Shown here in pieces: positions 35,552-44,654 of a stretch of DNA of 64,000 nucleotides. Each line of letters opens with the position of its first letter. Position 1 is the stretch's first letter. The notes beneath the pieces were generated by a model. That model did not search any database, was not told the DNA's origin, and worked only from the letters and a program-made list of their open reading frames with translations. This stretch comes from Acidobacteriota bacterium (GTDB lineage Bacteria; Acidobacteriota; Terriglobia; Bryobacterales; Bryobacteraceae): positions 62,001 to 126,000 of the forward strand of contig JAKOTR010000054.1 of the NCBI GenBank assembly GCA_029776225.1. The letters are read 5' to 3'. The translations under genes and the position numbers were made by a program.

Positions 35552-36275
35552 TTGGACATCCCACGCATCTTCAACATCACCGAAAGCGCTCACCGCATCC
35601 ATAACCCCCTTCACACCCGAAAAGCTCGCCACTCTCGGAGCGGCGTTGCGCCTGGAACCGGGAACCCGCGTGCTCGATCTCGGCAGCGGTTCGGGCGAGA
35701 TGCTCTGCACCTGGGCACGCGATTACGGAATCTGCGGCACCGGTATCGACCTGAGCCGGTTGTTCACTGAACAAGCCCGACGCCGCGCCGAAGAACTCGG
35801 CGTTGGCTTCCGGGTCGAGTTCATCCACGGCGACGCTGCCGGCTATGTCCACGGCGAAAAGGTCGATGTGGCAGCCTGTGTCGGCGCCACGTGGATCGGC
35901 GGGGGAGTCGCCGGCACCATCCGGCTTCTGGCGGAAAGCCTCCGCCCGGGAGGGATCATCCTCATCGGGGAACCGTACTGGCGCCGGTTGCCGCCGCCGG
36001 AAGACGTCGCCAGGAAATGCGAGGCCAGCGCGATCTCCGACTTTCTCGTGCTTCCGGACCTCCTCGCCTCTTTCGGCGATCTCGGCTACGACGTTGTGGA
36101 AATGGTTCTTGCGGACCAGGACAGTTGGGACAGGTACGAGGCGGCCAAGTGGCTCACCATGCGCCGCTGGCTCGACGCGAATCCTGGCGACGACTTCGCG
36201 CCAGAGGTTCGAGCCCTATTGACTTCAGAACCGCAGTATTTGGGCTGGGGCGTATTCGCGCTGATGGCGCGGTGA
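35552..36275 (+). CDS. SAM-dependent methyltransferase with a frameshift near its start
   Basis: The body, in the frame open to 36275, is a class I methyltransferase: motif I is VLDLGSGSGEML, followed by GTGIDLSRLFTEQARRRAEE, VEFIHGDAAGYV and LRPGGIILIGEPYW. The natural N-terminus lies in another frame from about 35552 (TTG): LDIPRIFNITESAHRIHNP. The two meet at a run of five C (35605-35609), where four C would restore FTPEKLATLG. So one extra base, real or an assembly error, breaks the gene. If unrepaired, translation from an upstream start in the body frame is possible but has unlikely N-terminal sequence. The methyl acceptor is unknown. Confidence 0.75.
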
Positions 36276-36290
36276 AGTTGGGCGTCCGGC

Positions 36291-36851
36291 CTACTTTGCC
36301 GCTTGGGAGCGCTTCTTCGGCGTGCTGCTGGTGCTTTCATTCAGCAGCGCCTCGATCTGCTTGCGCATATTCGCTTCTTCGTTCTTGAAGAAGTCGCTTC
36401 CGCCCGCGTGCTGCGCCCTGATCACCCCCTTGCGGTCGATGAAGACCAGTTGCGGAACATACATGATCTCCATCACGGGGTGCTGGAGGAAGCCCACCAC
36501 CTCATCGCGGGTCCCCACTCCAATCGGGAACTTCAGGCCAAGCTGCTTCACGTAGTCGGGCACGAGCATGGTGGCCATGTCGTTGAATGCGATGCCGATC
36601 GGCTGGAACCCGCGCGGCCCGTATTCCTGGTACATCTTGTTCAGCAGCGCCGAGCATGTCTGGCAATGGGGGCAAGTCGTCTGCAGAAACTCGACCGCAA
36701 CCACCTTGCCGCGAAACTGGCTTAGCAGAAGCTGCTTGCCGTTTACCTGCCGGATAACCAGCTCCGGAGCGGGACGCGGAACCTGGGCGGCGAAAAGCGC
36801 CGGACTTACCAGTCCAAAGCCGATTGCATGAGCGAAAAGGCGACGGGTCAA
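36291..36851 (-). CDS. Secreted thioredoxin-like (redoxin/TlpA) protein
   Basis: A 186-residue protein with a signal peptide and a redoxin fold. VVAVEFLQTTCPHCQTC carries the CPHC active site (Cys60 and Cys63), and YVPQLVFIDRKGVI provides the cis-Pro loop. Such proteins reduce disulfides or heme-apocytochrome cysteines outside the cytoplasm. The C-terminus is long and lysine-rich. It follows the metallopeptidase-like gene on the same strand by 22 bp and may be co-transcribed with it; it ends 15 bp from the convergent methyltransferase. Confidence 0.85.
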   Translation of the reverse strand: MTRRLFAHAIGFGLVSPALFAAQVPRPAPELVIRQVNGKQLLLSQFRGKVVAVEFLQTTCPHCQTCSALLNKMYQEYGPRGFQPIGIAFNDMATMLVPDYVKQLGLKFPIGVGTRDEVVGFLQHPVMEIMYVPQLVFIDRKGVIRAQHAGGSDFFKNEEANMRKQIEALLNESTSSTPKKRSQAAK

Positions 36852-36873
36852 CCTCCCTATCCTCCTCGAATCT

Positions 36874-38142
36874 TCAGTTTAACGCGTTGACTGATGTCTT
36901 TGGGCGCGCGGGCGCGTCCAGGCCTTCCAGGCTCGAGACCCGCGTTCCATCGCGGCTTAGCAGAAAATATCCGTCATCGCCGCGGCCCGCCACCGCGTGC
37001 TCGGTCTCGGACATCACCTCGAAGGTCTTCCACTTGCCCCGCAGCACTTTTTGGTACAGCTCGAAAAATTTCTTCGCGGCATCCTCGCCGGCCCACTCCG
37101 AGGCGTACACCAATGCCATGCGCTTGTCCGCCTTGTGCTCCAGCATGCGGTAATACCCGCCCCGCCAGCTCGCAGCCAAACCCTCCGACTCCTCCGGGGC
37201 ATACTGCTTGAGCAGAATCGCGTGCTCCAGTTCTCCCAGATCGCCTTCCGTGAACTTCCGCCACGCACGGCTGTTTTCCAGCTCCGGCAGCGGCGGCCGC
37301 ACCGGTTTCGCGTTCTCGAAATACTTTTCCGGATGCAGGATCTGCTGCGTGCTCACTGGCGGGCGGCGGAACACCTCCGCGAAGCCGGCCTTATCGAGTT
37401 TTTCTATCACGGCGTGCTGGAACAACAGCCCCTGCGCGTAGGGGAACAGCAGCGTCTCGCGGAGGTACAGCGGGGCGCGGTCGAACACCGGATACTGCCC
37501 GCTCATCACTTCGGTGGCGCTGCTCATCAGCTTCAGCAGCACCGGGGAGTCCTTGAGCGATTGCCCGGTGCGCCGCGTGAGATACTCCGACATCAGCCAG
37601 GTCGCCTGGCCCTCCATGACCGCCAGCCGGGCGAACGAAGCGTCGTCCTCATTCGCCACGCGGTCCACGTATCTTTTCAGATTGAAATGCTGGTCCGCGA
37701 GCGCGTGGGCCAGTTCGTGCACCAGCACCGAATGCTGCAAAAGACCGGACGCCGAGTCCACCATGAACAGTTTCTTTTTGCGGTAGTCGTAGAACGCCGC
37801 CGCCTGCTCGGAGAGCAGCTCGATCATGGCGCCCTTCAGGTCGAAATCCGCGGGCACGAAGCCGAATTTTCTCAGCATCAGTTCCTCGGCGCGGATCTCC
37901 TCCGGCTTCACCGCCTCCTTCACCCGGTCTTCCAGGAACTGCTTGACGTCGGCTTTGCCGATGCGCGCGTATTCCACTTTCTTGAGCTGTTTCAGACCGG
38001 TGATCTCGCTCAACTCGGCCATGATCTCGTCGATCTCTGAGAAGAACGGGTCGGGCGCCTGGGCGTGCGCGCGGTAGAAGAGGGCGCCAACCGCCAGATG
38101 AATCCCGATCGCAATCGCGGCTAGTTTTCTTATCCGAATCAC
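36874..38142 (-). CDS. HELAH-motif metallopeptidase-like protein
   Basis: A 422-residue exported protein (signal IAIGIHLAVGALFYRAHAQ). VLVHELAHALADQHFNL near residue 138 is a gluzincin HExxH zinc motif with a further His, and VMEGQATWLMSEYL about 40 residues later supplies the usual Glu ligand region. A family is not recognised. The start is a GTG at 38142 that overlaps the MFS gene's stop (GTGA), with GGAG 5 nt upstream, suggesting translational coupling; the longer frame to 38214 lies inside the MFS gene. Substrate unknown. Confidence 0.75.
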   Translation of the reverse strand: MIRIRKLAAIAIGIHLAVGALFYRAHAQAPDPFFSEIDEIMAELSEITGLKQLKKVEYARIGKADVKQFLEDRVKEAVKPEEIRAEELMLRKFGFVPADFDLKGAMIELLSEQAAAFYDYRKKKLFMVDSASGLLQHSVLVHELAHALADQHFNLKRYVDRVANEDDASFARLAVMEGQATWLMSEYLTRRTGQSLKDSPVLLKLMSSATEVMSGQYPVFDRAPLYLRETLLFPYAQGLLFQHAVIEKLDKAGFAEVFRRPPVSTQQILHPEKYFENAKPVRPPLPELENSRAWRKFTEGDLGELEHAILLKQYAPEESEGLAASWRGGYYRMLEHKADKRMALVYASEWAGEDAAKKFFELYQKVLRGKWKTFEVMSETEHAVAGRGDDGYFLLSRDGTRVSSLEGLDAPARPKTSVNALN

Positions 38143-39434
38143 TTTAGCTCCGGAAGGTTCCGCACGCGAAGCCGGAAGAGGATCGCGGCGAGGAGGCACA
38201 GCAGGCCCCCGCACATCACCGTTGCGCGAACGCCGAAACGCCCCGCCAGCGCGCCCGTGGCCAGACTGCCGAAGGGGCCGATGCCCACTACGGTCATCGA
38301 GTAGAGCGCCATGATGCGCCCCCGGTACTCATCCGGGATGAGCGTCTGGATCAGCGTGTTCGCCGAGGCGTTGTGCCGCATGATGCTGAAGCCGATCACC
38401 GGCATGATCGCCAGCGCCAGATAGAAAGACGGCGACCATGCCAAAACCAAGTAACTCGCGCCGAAACACAGCGCGCCCAGAAAGATAACCCCGACGAGGC
38501 CGGAGGTCTTTGTCCGCCGGGCGAGCACCAGCGTCCCGATCACCGCGCCGATTCCCATCGCGCCCGTCAGAAAGCCCAGCCCCTGCGAGCCGCGATGAAA
38601 GATTTCGTCGGCGAAAAAGGGCATCAGGACCATCACCGGCATTCCCGAAAGATTGGTTACGGCGACCATGGTCAACAGCGACTTGATGGCCGGTTGCCGG
38701 TACGCGTAGCGGAATCCGCCCACCAGGTGCGCCCAGGGCGACTGCCGGGCCCGCGGGACGAACTTCGGCAGCCTCATCGCCAGCAGGGAGGCGATCACGG
38801 CCACATAACTGATCGCATTCGCCAGGAAGCACAAGCCCTCGCCCACCGCCGCCACAGCCATGCCGGCCACAGAGGGGCCTACGACGCGCGCCATGTTAAA
38901 GATCGCCGAATTCAACGCAATGGCGCTCAGCAAATCCTCCTTGCCGGTCATCTGGATGATGAGGGACTGCCGCCCGGGCATGTCGAAGGCATTGATTACA
39001 CCCAGCGAGGTTGCCAGCACCATGACATGCCACACCTGGACGGTTCCAGTCAGCGTCAAAACGGCCAGCAGAAGCGCCTGAAACATCGAAAGAGTTTGCG
39101 TGAGGACGACGATGCGGTGGCGCGAGTGCCGGTCCGCCGCCAGACCGCCCAGCGGGCCAAGAATGAATACCGGAATCTGCGTGCAGAACCAGGTGGCGCC
39201 CAAGAGCCACTCCGATCGCGTCAGGCGGTAGACCAGCCAGCTCTGGGCCACCGTCTGCATGAAGGTCCCCACCAGGGAGATGGTTTGTCCCGCGGCGAAG
39301 AGCCGGAAATTTCGGTGGCGCAGCGCGCGAAACACTTGCGCCCAGCCTGGTCTGGCTATGTCGGGCTCGGCGCTGACAGCGCTGATGCCTTCCGCCTCCG
39401 GCGACAGCTCGGCGGACACCAGGGAGGACGGCAT
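38139..39434 (-). CDS. Major facilitator superfamily exporter (DHA3/EntS type)
   Basis: A 431-residue protein with twelve predicted helices. LFAAGQTISLVGTFMQTVAQSWLV opens the first helix, GPLGGLAADRHSRHRIVVL is the conserved loop 2-3 motif, and SIMRHNASANTLIQTLIPDEYRGRIMALY is typical of DHA3 exporters such as EntS. Substrates in this family are drugs or siderophores; the one here is unknown. The ATG at 39434 is chosen over 39518 since the extra residues look non-native. It couples to the HELAH protein through a 4-bp overlap. Confidence 0.86.
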   Translation of the reverse strand: MPSSLVSAELSPEAEGISAVSAEPDIARPGWAQVFRALRHRNFRLFAAGQTISLVGTFMQTVAQSWLVYRLTRSEWLLGATWFCTQIPVFILGPLGGLAADRHSRHRIVVLTQTLSMFQALLLAVLTLTGTVQVWHVMVLATSLGVINAFDMPGRQSLIIQMTGKEDLLSAIALNSAIFNMARVVGPSVAGMAVAAVGEGLCFLANAISYVAVIASLLAMRLPKFVPRARQSPWAHLVGGFRYAYRQPAIKSLLTMVAVTNLSGMPVMVLMPFFADEIFHRGSQGLGFLTGAMGIGAVIGTLVLARRTKTSGLVGVIFLGALCFGASYLVLAWSPSFYLALAIMPVIGFSIMRHNASANTLIQTLIPDEYRGRIMALYSMTVVGIGPFGSLATGALAGRFGVRATVMCGGLLCLLAAILFRLRVRNLPELK

Positions 39435-39541
39435 TTCGTTGTCTGGCTCTCGGGCTTCGCTCGGACTCAACCTACAGGATAATGCACTTGCGGTAAAATC
39501 GAGTACAGCCACCGGCAAATTACAACTGCAAGGAGAAGTTC

Positions 39542-39673
39542 TTGGCGGACGAAAAACTCTATTCGGCCACGTATGTTGGCAGCGGCACTTTTATCATTAG
39601 CAAACCGAAGCGTCGGCGGACAAAACTCCGCCAGTCCCGCGTGAAAAACCCGCAGCGGGGCGCCCGCAAGTAA
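39542..39673 (+). CDS. Possible 43-residue basic small protein
   Basis: A TTG at 39542 has AAGGAGAAG 3-4 nt upstream and opens a frame reading LADEKLYSATYVGSGTFIIS then a strongly basic tail (KPKRRRTKLRQSRVKNPQRG) and a TAA. The acidic-hydrophobic start and the arginine/lysine tail suggest a nucleic-acid binder. It lies alone between two minus-strand genes, in a 468-bp gap. No homologue is recalled, so this rests on ribosome site and composition only. Confidence 0.4.
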   Translation: MADEKLYSATYVGSGTFIISKPKRRRTKLRQSRVKNPQRGARK

Positions 39674-39675
39674 CG

Positions 39676-39780
39676 CGCGGATCGATCCGGCGGTATGATT
39701 GGGCACTGTGATGAGGGGATTGGGTAGGCCTTTGAGGGCTGTTTGAGGTCAACAACTGACTGGACCGGATCGATCCACGC
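39676..39780. repeat. Inverted repeat with GGATCGATCC ends
   Basis: CGCGGATCGATCCGG at 39676-39690 and CCGGATCGATCC at 39765-39776 face each other across about 75 bp. Each contains the self-complementary GGATCGATCC. Besides this, the rest of the gap 39674-39902 holds nothing recognised. The element could form a stem in RNA or mark a small mobile remnant; neither is shown. Confidence 0.45.
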
Positions 39781-39902
39781 ACACCCACCATAAGCCCGCG
39801 GGCCGCCCCCTCCAGGGCCGCACCCCTCGTAAGCCTTAGAAACAAATAGGGTAAAAATCTTAGATTAGCGGTGACCGCTTGAGAGTGGGTGCGTGCGGAT
39901 CG

Positions 39903-41687
39903 CTAGAAAATGAAGCTCAGACCGCCGCGCAGGCTGCGAGGCGTGTGCATGAGGTATGACCGGCGACCGGTGACTGTGAGCGGCACGTAGCCTTGCTCCA
40001 GCAGATTTCGCAGGTCGGCCGTCGCCTCCAGGCGGCCCGGAAGCCCGCCGAAATGCGGGATGGGCTGCCTTAGCTGTATATTCAGCCCCATGTTCTCGCG
40101 CACCGCCTGCGTGAGGTAGACGCGCTGCGGGGTGAGCGCAGCCAAATCGGCCCACTGATAGCTGGTCGAAAACTGGGTGCCGGTCTTCGGCAGCGCCCCG
40201 GCCAGCCGCATGGTGAGGGAATGGCGCCTGCTCGCGCGGATCTTGGCGCGCAACTCGTCCGGACTGCCAGTTTCCGGGACGCCGTTAGCCGTCAGAACGC
40301 TCGCGCTGCCGAACGTCACGGTGCCGTCCAGGTGCTCGCCCAATTTCTGGGTGAAGGACACCGCGTAGCCCATCCCACCGTAATCCCCTACGTTGACGAT
40401 CCAGCTATTGGAGAACACGTCGGGGAGAAGATCCGGCCCCTGGAATCCAACGGGGCCGACCATGATCACCGCAGCGTTCGAGACCGTTTCGTCATAGAAC
40501 GCCGCGCCGATAGTCCGCGAGCCGATCGTCCGGCTGTAGGCAACCTCCCAGCTCTGGTTGCGCTGCACGCGCGCCCTGCCATCGCGCAGGCTCACGCGAG
40601 GGAAAGCGGCCAGGCCGTTCAGATCCTGCTGGAACTCCCGGCGGCCCTCGACGCCCTGCGTGAGCAAGTCCGTCGGCGGCGCACCCGAAGCATAGCTGAC
40701 CTGAATCACCTCACCACTGCCGTTGTCGTAGGTAATCCGGCCATAGGGGCTCACGTAGTTCAGATGCTGGAGGAAGCTAACCGAATCCAGCGTGGCGCCG
40801 TATTCGAACCGGACCGCCTCGGTCAGCCTCGTCTGGTCGGCGAAGCTGGCGGAAAGCGTACGCAGCACCGGCGCCGAATCGGGCATCCCGCTCAACACCG
40901 CGACTCCCGCACGCACCGGCATGGATAGCTGCCGCATGGTGAGCTTGACTTCCGGAGCGTCGCCGCCCGCCAGTTCGGGCCGGAAACTGGTGCGAAAAGC
41001 CGCCGTCGGAAGCCCGGAAACCGCCGAGTAGCCGAAATTCCCGCTGAAACGGAGCTGGTTTTCTCCAAGGAAGGAGGTTGCCAAAGCAAAGGCCGTGCCG
41101 AGATCGGGTTCGTTGTTGAGGATCGACCCCGAGTCTCCGCCGGAAACCTTCACCACTCCTGAAGTTGAAGAAAACAGGCCCTTTGAAGACTGCTCCCGCG
41201 TGCGGCGGTCATATTCCGGAAGGAGGCGCAGCACAGGGCGGGTGGAAGCCGAACTCCGCAACACCCATTTCCACTCGTCGCTCATCAGAGAGCTTTCGCT
41301 GGGCGAAACCGCCACGAGTTGAATGGAACTGAACACCGTCGCCAGGCTCACGTTCAGCAGGCTCTGCATGCCCGGCTGAACCACGATGTTGCGCTTCAGC
41401 GCGGGAAGGTAGCTGGCCAGCGAGACCTGGACGGTGTAGACGCCCGGAGGAAGGGCGTCGAATCCAAAGGTGCCCTTTTCGGAAGTCAGGGAACGCTGAA
41501 GCAGGCGGTCAAACCTGTTGAAGAGCGAGACGGTAGCGCCCATCTGGGGCATGCCCGAGGGGTCGCTCACCATCCCGACTATGCTGCCGGAGACTTTCGT
41601 GGAGGCGGCCGCACCGTGGCAGAGAGTAATCCCCCACAGTGTGCCCGCAAGCACGCCAACCGTCTTGATGGACATTCTGGCGCTCAT
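39903..41687 (-). CDS. Outer-membrane beta-barrel with carboxypeptidase-regulatory domain
   Basis: A 594-residue protein with a signal peptide, a carboxypeptidase-regulatory-like fold at about 30-120 (GSIVGMVSDPSGMPQMGATV, FGFDALPPGVYTVQVSL), and a barrel of alternating strands ending in LRGGLSFIF, a C-terminal aromatic anchor. No TonB plug is recognised, and it is half the length of a typical Oar-like receptor, so it may not be a transporter. It is 28 bp after the GWxTD gene on the same strand; in acidobacteria these two types often sit together, which points to a shared cell-envelope role. Confidence 0.75.
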   Translation of the reverse strand: MSARMSIKTVGVLAGTLWGITLCHGAAASTKVSGSIVGMVSDPSGMPQMGATVSLFNRFDRLLQRSLTSEKGTFGFDALPPGVYTVQVSLASYLPALKRNIVVQPGMQSLLNVSLATVFSSIQLVAVSPSESSLMSDEWKWVLRSSASTRPVLRLLPEYDRRTREQSSKGLFSSTSGVVKVSGGDSGSILNNEPDLGTAFALATSFLGENQLRFSGNFGYSAVSGLPTAAFRTSFRPELAGGDAPEVKLTMRQLSMPVRAGVAVLSGMPDSAPVLRTLSASFADQTRLTEAVRFEYGATLDSVSFLQHLNYVSPYGRITYDNGSGEVIQVSYASGAPPTDLLTQGVEGRREFQQDLNGLAAFPRVSLRDGRARVQRNQSWEVAYSRTIGSRTIGAAFYDETVSNAAVIMVGPVGFQGPDLLPDVFSNSWIVNVGDYGGMGYAVSFTQKLGEHLDGTVTFGSASVLTANGVPETGSPDELRAKIRASRRHSLTMRLAGALPKTGTQFSTSYQWADLAALTPQRVYLTQAVRENMGLNIQLRQPIPHFGGLPGRLEATADLRNLLEQGYVPLTVTGRRSYLMHTPRSLRGGLSFIF

Positions 41688-41715
41688 GGGCGTGAAGCCC
41701 TAGTACTCCTGCACC

Positions 41716-43410
41716 TCAGTTTACAGTAAAAGTGGCGGACGGGGTTAGCACCTGATTCCGCAACTTGTCCGTCACTTTCAAATTCAGAGTGTACTGCCCC
41801 GGTTCAAAGGTCTTGAGAGGCAGCAATTTCTCTATCGTCACCTGCTGGGCGGAAGCGCCCGATAAAGACTGTAAATCCTCCGTGTATTGGAAAATCTTCT
41901 CGTTGGTGCCATTCCGGACCACTTCGTATTCGATGGTCCCGACGGGCTTGTGGGTCTTCTCATCCGGCTGGAAATTATAGAGCTGGAAGTAGATACCCAT
42001 TTTTTCGTCGCGGCTGAAGGTGTTGCCGACGCGCGGGCGCACCTTGGAGTCCGCGATCACAAACTGGCCGGTGCCGATGTTCCTTGTGGGCACTTTCTCG
42101 ATCAAATCGGCGAGAATGATGCTGCTGCAGCCCAGCGTGTCCTCCTCGAACCGCGGCACGTGCATTGCCATTTCATAGTTGTTCATCGTGCCGCCGATCA
42201 CGTCCTTCACGACCACGTTCAGACGGTAGGTGCCCGGAGCCAGGAACACCGAGTGGTTGTAGACCGACTTGCGATTGACAGCCTGCTGGAGCATCTCAGT
42301 CGGTGTCTCGATCACTACCGGCTCTTCCCAGACGTTCACCGGGCGGCGCGACATCGACGTGATGCGCGCGTACATGTTCACCATGGCCTTGCTCACGCCG
42401 TCCTTAGCCTGGAATTGAAGGTCCTTATTATCCAGTTGCACCGTTACGCTGGCCAGGACGGTGGACTCGGTCATCCGGATGTAGTCCACCCGCACCTGCA
42501 CCGGCAGCAGGTTATACGTGATGCGGGTGTTCACCACGGCTTCCAGGTCCTTGAACTTGATAGCCGGAGGCTTCTGCAGTTTGGCGTACTGCTCAAGCCG
42601 GTTGAACTGGTTCATCCGCGAGGTGAGCGGCTGGTCGCCAACGCCAAGGCGCGTGCCGTCAGTTCGGTTGAAGCGGTCCGCCTTGTCGGCCAAACCCATC
42701 TGCTCGAAGAGCGTGAGACCGGCGCCAGGCACATAGAGCAGAGCGTCCTTTTCGGACGGGTCCATGGTCATGCGGTATTCGCCGGTCATGGTGGGATCGA
42801 CGAACTCGATGATCACGTCGGTTCCGATACCCTCGATCCAGCGGTAGCGCCACTTCTCAAAGGGGTACGTGGAAGTGGTTCCGCCGCCCTCTTCGATCGG
42901 CCTCTCGTAGGTGCCGCCTGAAGGATGGGACTCGATCTCGTCCGGCGGCCCGAACGTGATGTAAATCCTCCCGCGGTCGGTCTTCCAGCCGGGAATTCCG
43001 GACGCGAAGCGCTCGTTGGCATAAGCGATGCGCCGGTAGTGCTCTTCCCTGTACTCGTTTTCCAGCGTGTCGGGAGTGGGATCGCGCCGCAGCCAAAACT
43101 GTTCGATAAACTGCTCGCGTTCCTCGTCGGTGCTGAGGCGCTTGAACGCGGCCCGCTCCTCATCCGTGATGATGTAGGCGACGTCCTCGTCCAGCCACTT
43201 TTTAAACGGGCTCTCGAGCTCTTTCTTAAGCCGCGCCTCCCGCCGGCGCCGCTCCCGCTCGCTCATCGGCTTGGCAGTCGTTTCGCGGCGCTGTGCCATC
43301 AGGACAGGTTCCGATTTGCCGCCCTGGTTTGCACCGTTGGCCTGGGCACTCGGCAACGCCGCGGCCAGACCGACCACCCACAGGCAGACGCACACGTTCC
43401 TCGCCTTCAT
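41716..43410 (-). CDS. GWxTD domain-containing secreted protein
   Basis: A 564-residue protein with a signal peptide (ARNVCVCLWVVGLAAALPS). KWLDEDVAYIITDEERAAF and the family motif GWKTDRGRIYITFGPPDE (about residues 140-160) place it in the GWxTD family, common in acidobacteria and related phyla and of unknown function. The C-terminal half is beta-rich and repetitive (QLYNFQPDEKTHKPVGTIEY), like an extracellular binding domain. The ATG at 43410 is supported by GGAG about 8 nt upstream. It is followed by the outer-membrane barrel gene. Confidence 0.88.
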   Translation of the reverse strand: MKARNVCVCLWVVGLAAALPSAQANGANQGGKSEPVLMAQRRETTAKPMSERERRRREARLKKELESPFKKWLDEDVAYIITDEERAAFKRLSTDEEREQFIEQFWLRRDPTPDTLENEYREEHYRRIAYANERFASGIPGWKTDRGRIYITFGPPDEIESHPSGGTYERPIEEGGGTTSTYPFEKWRYRWIEGIGTDVIIEFVDPTMTGEYRMTMDPSEKDALLYVPGAGLTLFEQMGLADKADRFNRTDGTRLGVGDQPLTSRMNQFNRLEQYAKLQKPPAIKFKDLEAVVNTRITYNLLPVQVRVDYIRMTESTVLASVTVQLDNKDLQFQAKDGVSKAMVNMYARITSMSRRPVNVWEEPVVIETPTEMLQQAVNRKSVYNHSVFLAPGTYRLNVVVKDVIGGTMNNYEMAMHVPRFEEDTLGCSSIILADLIEKVPTRNIGTGQFVIADSKVRPRVGNTFSRDEKMGIYFQLYNFQPDEKTHKPVGTIEYEVVRNGTNEKIFQYTEDLQSLSGASAQQVTIEKLLPLKTFEPGQYTLNLKVTDKLRNQVLTPSATFTVN

Positions 43411-43530
43411 ACACATCTCCGCATCTGAGCCACGCTCGTACCCTAATTCTATGCTCACCAATCGTGAGCGTCAACCCAGAGCGGTCCTGGCATTCCGGAC
43501 CTTCCGGGCTGCCTGGTTATACGGAGAGCC

Positions 43531-43725
43531 GGCCGGAGCGGTTTCAATGAAAGCTGTGCCGGTTGCGAGGAAACTTGCAAGACAGTCCGTCCTTCGCCCG
43601 GACGGAACCGGAGTGTTTTCAATGCAAGCCGTACCGGTTTCGAGGAAACTCGCTGGACAGTTCTTCGCCCCGGCGGAATCGGAGCAATTTCAACAAAGGC
43701 TGCCCCGGTTTCGAAAGCCGTGCCG
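43531..43725. repeat. Tandem repeat of about 71-75 bp, 2.6 copies
   Basis: Three imperfect copies begin near 43531, 43604 and 43675, each containing GGAG, then TTTCAA, AAGC, CCGGTT and CGAGGAAACT-like blocks. The third copy is cut short near 43725. The array lies in the 386-bp gap between the divergent GWxTD and HDOD genes. No open frame runs through it in a form that looks natural. It could be a regulatory or RNA element. Confidence 0.75.
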
Positions 43726-43796
43726 CCTCGTGCATAAATCCTTCGAAAGCTAAAGCTTTCCGCGGCCGCTCCGATATGGCAAGGGAGGCACAACAC

Positions 43797-44654
43797 ATGG
43801 CGGTTGCCGAATCGGCCGAAAGGCCTTGGGCTTTCAAGAATTTGCCTCCGCTCCCCCGGCTGGCCGCCCAGCTCATGCGCATGGTGTCGACCGACGAGGC
43901 GTCGTTTGCGCACCTCTCAGAGCTGGTGCGCGCCGATTCGGCGTTCTCCGCCGAGGTGCTGCGGATCGCAAACTCTCCCTTGCTGGGCTGCCGGCAGCAG
44001 ATAAACAGCATTCACCACGCCTTGACGCTGATTGGCCTGGGGAAGCTGAAGTCGCTGGTGCTGGCGGTTGCATTGCGCGACTTCTTATCCTTCCGGTTGC
44101 ACGAGCCGGCACTGTACCGGTGCTGGCGCCACAGCATGGCCTGCGCCTGGATCGCCGAGGAACTTGCGGGCTCGACGACGCTGAACAAAGACTCAGCATA
44201 CAGCGCCGGACTGCTGCACGACGTCGGGCGCCTGGCTTTACTGGCAGCGTTCCCCGCCGAGTACTCGCGGGTGCTCGAAATCTCGGAAGGATACGCCTGG
44301 GACGTGCTCAGCTGTGAGGAAGACCTCTTCGAGATTGACCACTGCCGGGCGGGAGAATGGCTTGTCCGGGACTGGCAGCTGCCCGAGGAGTTTGCCGAAG
44401 TTGCAGGCGCGCATCACAGGATGCCGGCAAACGGCAAGATGGATCTTGTGGGCGTTGTGCAGCACTCGTGCAGGCTGGCCGCAGCGTGCGGTTTTCCCGT
44501 GCTCAAATCGTCGGAGGAAGAGCTGCAGCACGTGGTGGAGACGCTGCCCGCCACCTTTGCCTCGCTCATTGGCAAGGCGGAAGAGTTTAAGGCACGGGTA
44601 TCACAATCCGTGAGCGCGGTCGAGAATTCCCTCAGAAAGGGGCGGACCTCCTGA
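43797..44654 (+). CDS. HDOD-domain protein
   Basis: A 285-residue protein made of one HDOD domain. LVRADSAFSAEVLRIANSPL, INSIHHALTLIGLGKLKSL, HSMACAWIAEELA and SAGLLHDVGRLALL are its conserved blocks; HDOD proteins descend from HD phosphohydrolases but usually lack catalysis and act as signalling scaffolds, often with c-di-GMP systems. The residual HD pair (HDVGR) is present. The ATG at 43797 has GGGAGG 8 nt upstream; the open frame extends back to 43563 through the tandem repeat. A perfect hairpin covers the stop codon. Confidence 0.88.
   Translation: MAVAESAERPWAFKNLPPLPRLAAQLMRMVSTDEASFAHLSELVRADSAFSAEVLRIANSPLLGCRQQINSIHHALTLIGLGKLKSLVLAVALRDFLSFRLHEPALYRCWRHSMACAWIAEELAGSTTLNKDSAYSAGLLHDVGRLALLAAFPAEYSRVLEISEGYAWDVLSCEEDLFEIDHCRAGEWLVRDWQLPEEFAEVAGAHHRMPANGKMDLVGVVQHSCRLAAACGFPVLKSSEEELQHVVETLPATFASLIGKAEEFKARVSQSVSAVENSLRKGRTS

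Noticed and set aside
43531-43725. A CRISPR array
   Set aside because: The units are 71-75 bp, imperfect, without constant repeats and variable spacers, and no cas genes are near.
43563-43796. Longer N-terminus for the HDOD protein through the tandem repeat
   Set aside because: The ATG at 43797 has a good ribosome site and begins just before the domain; the extension is repeat sequence.
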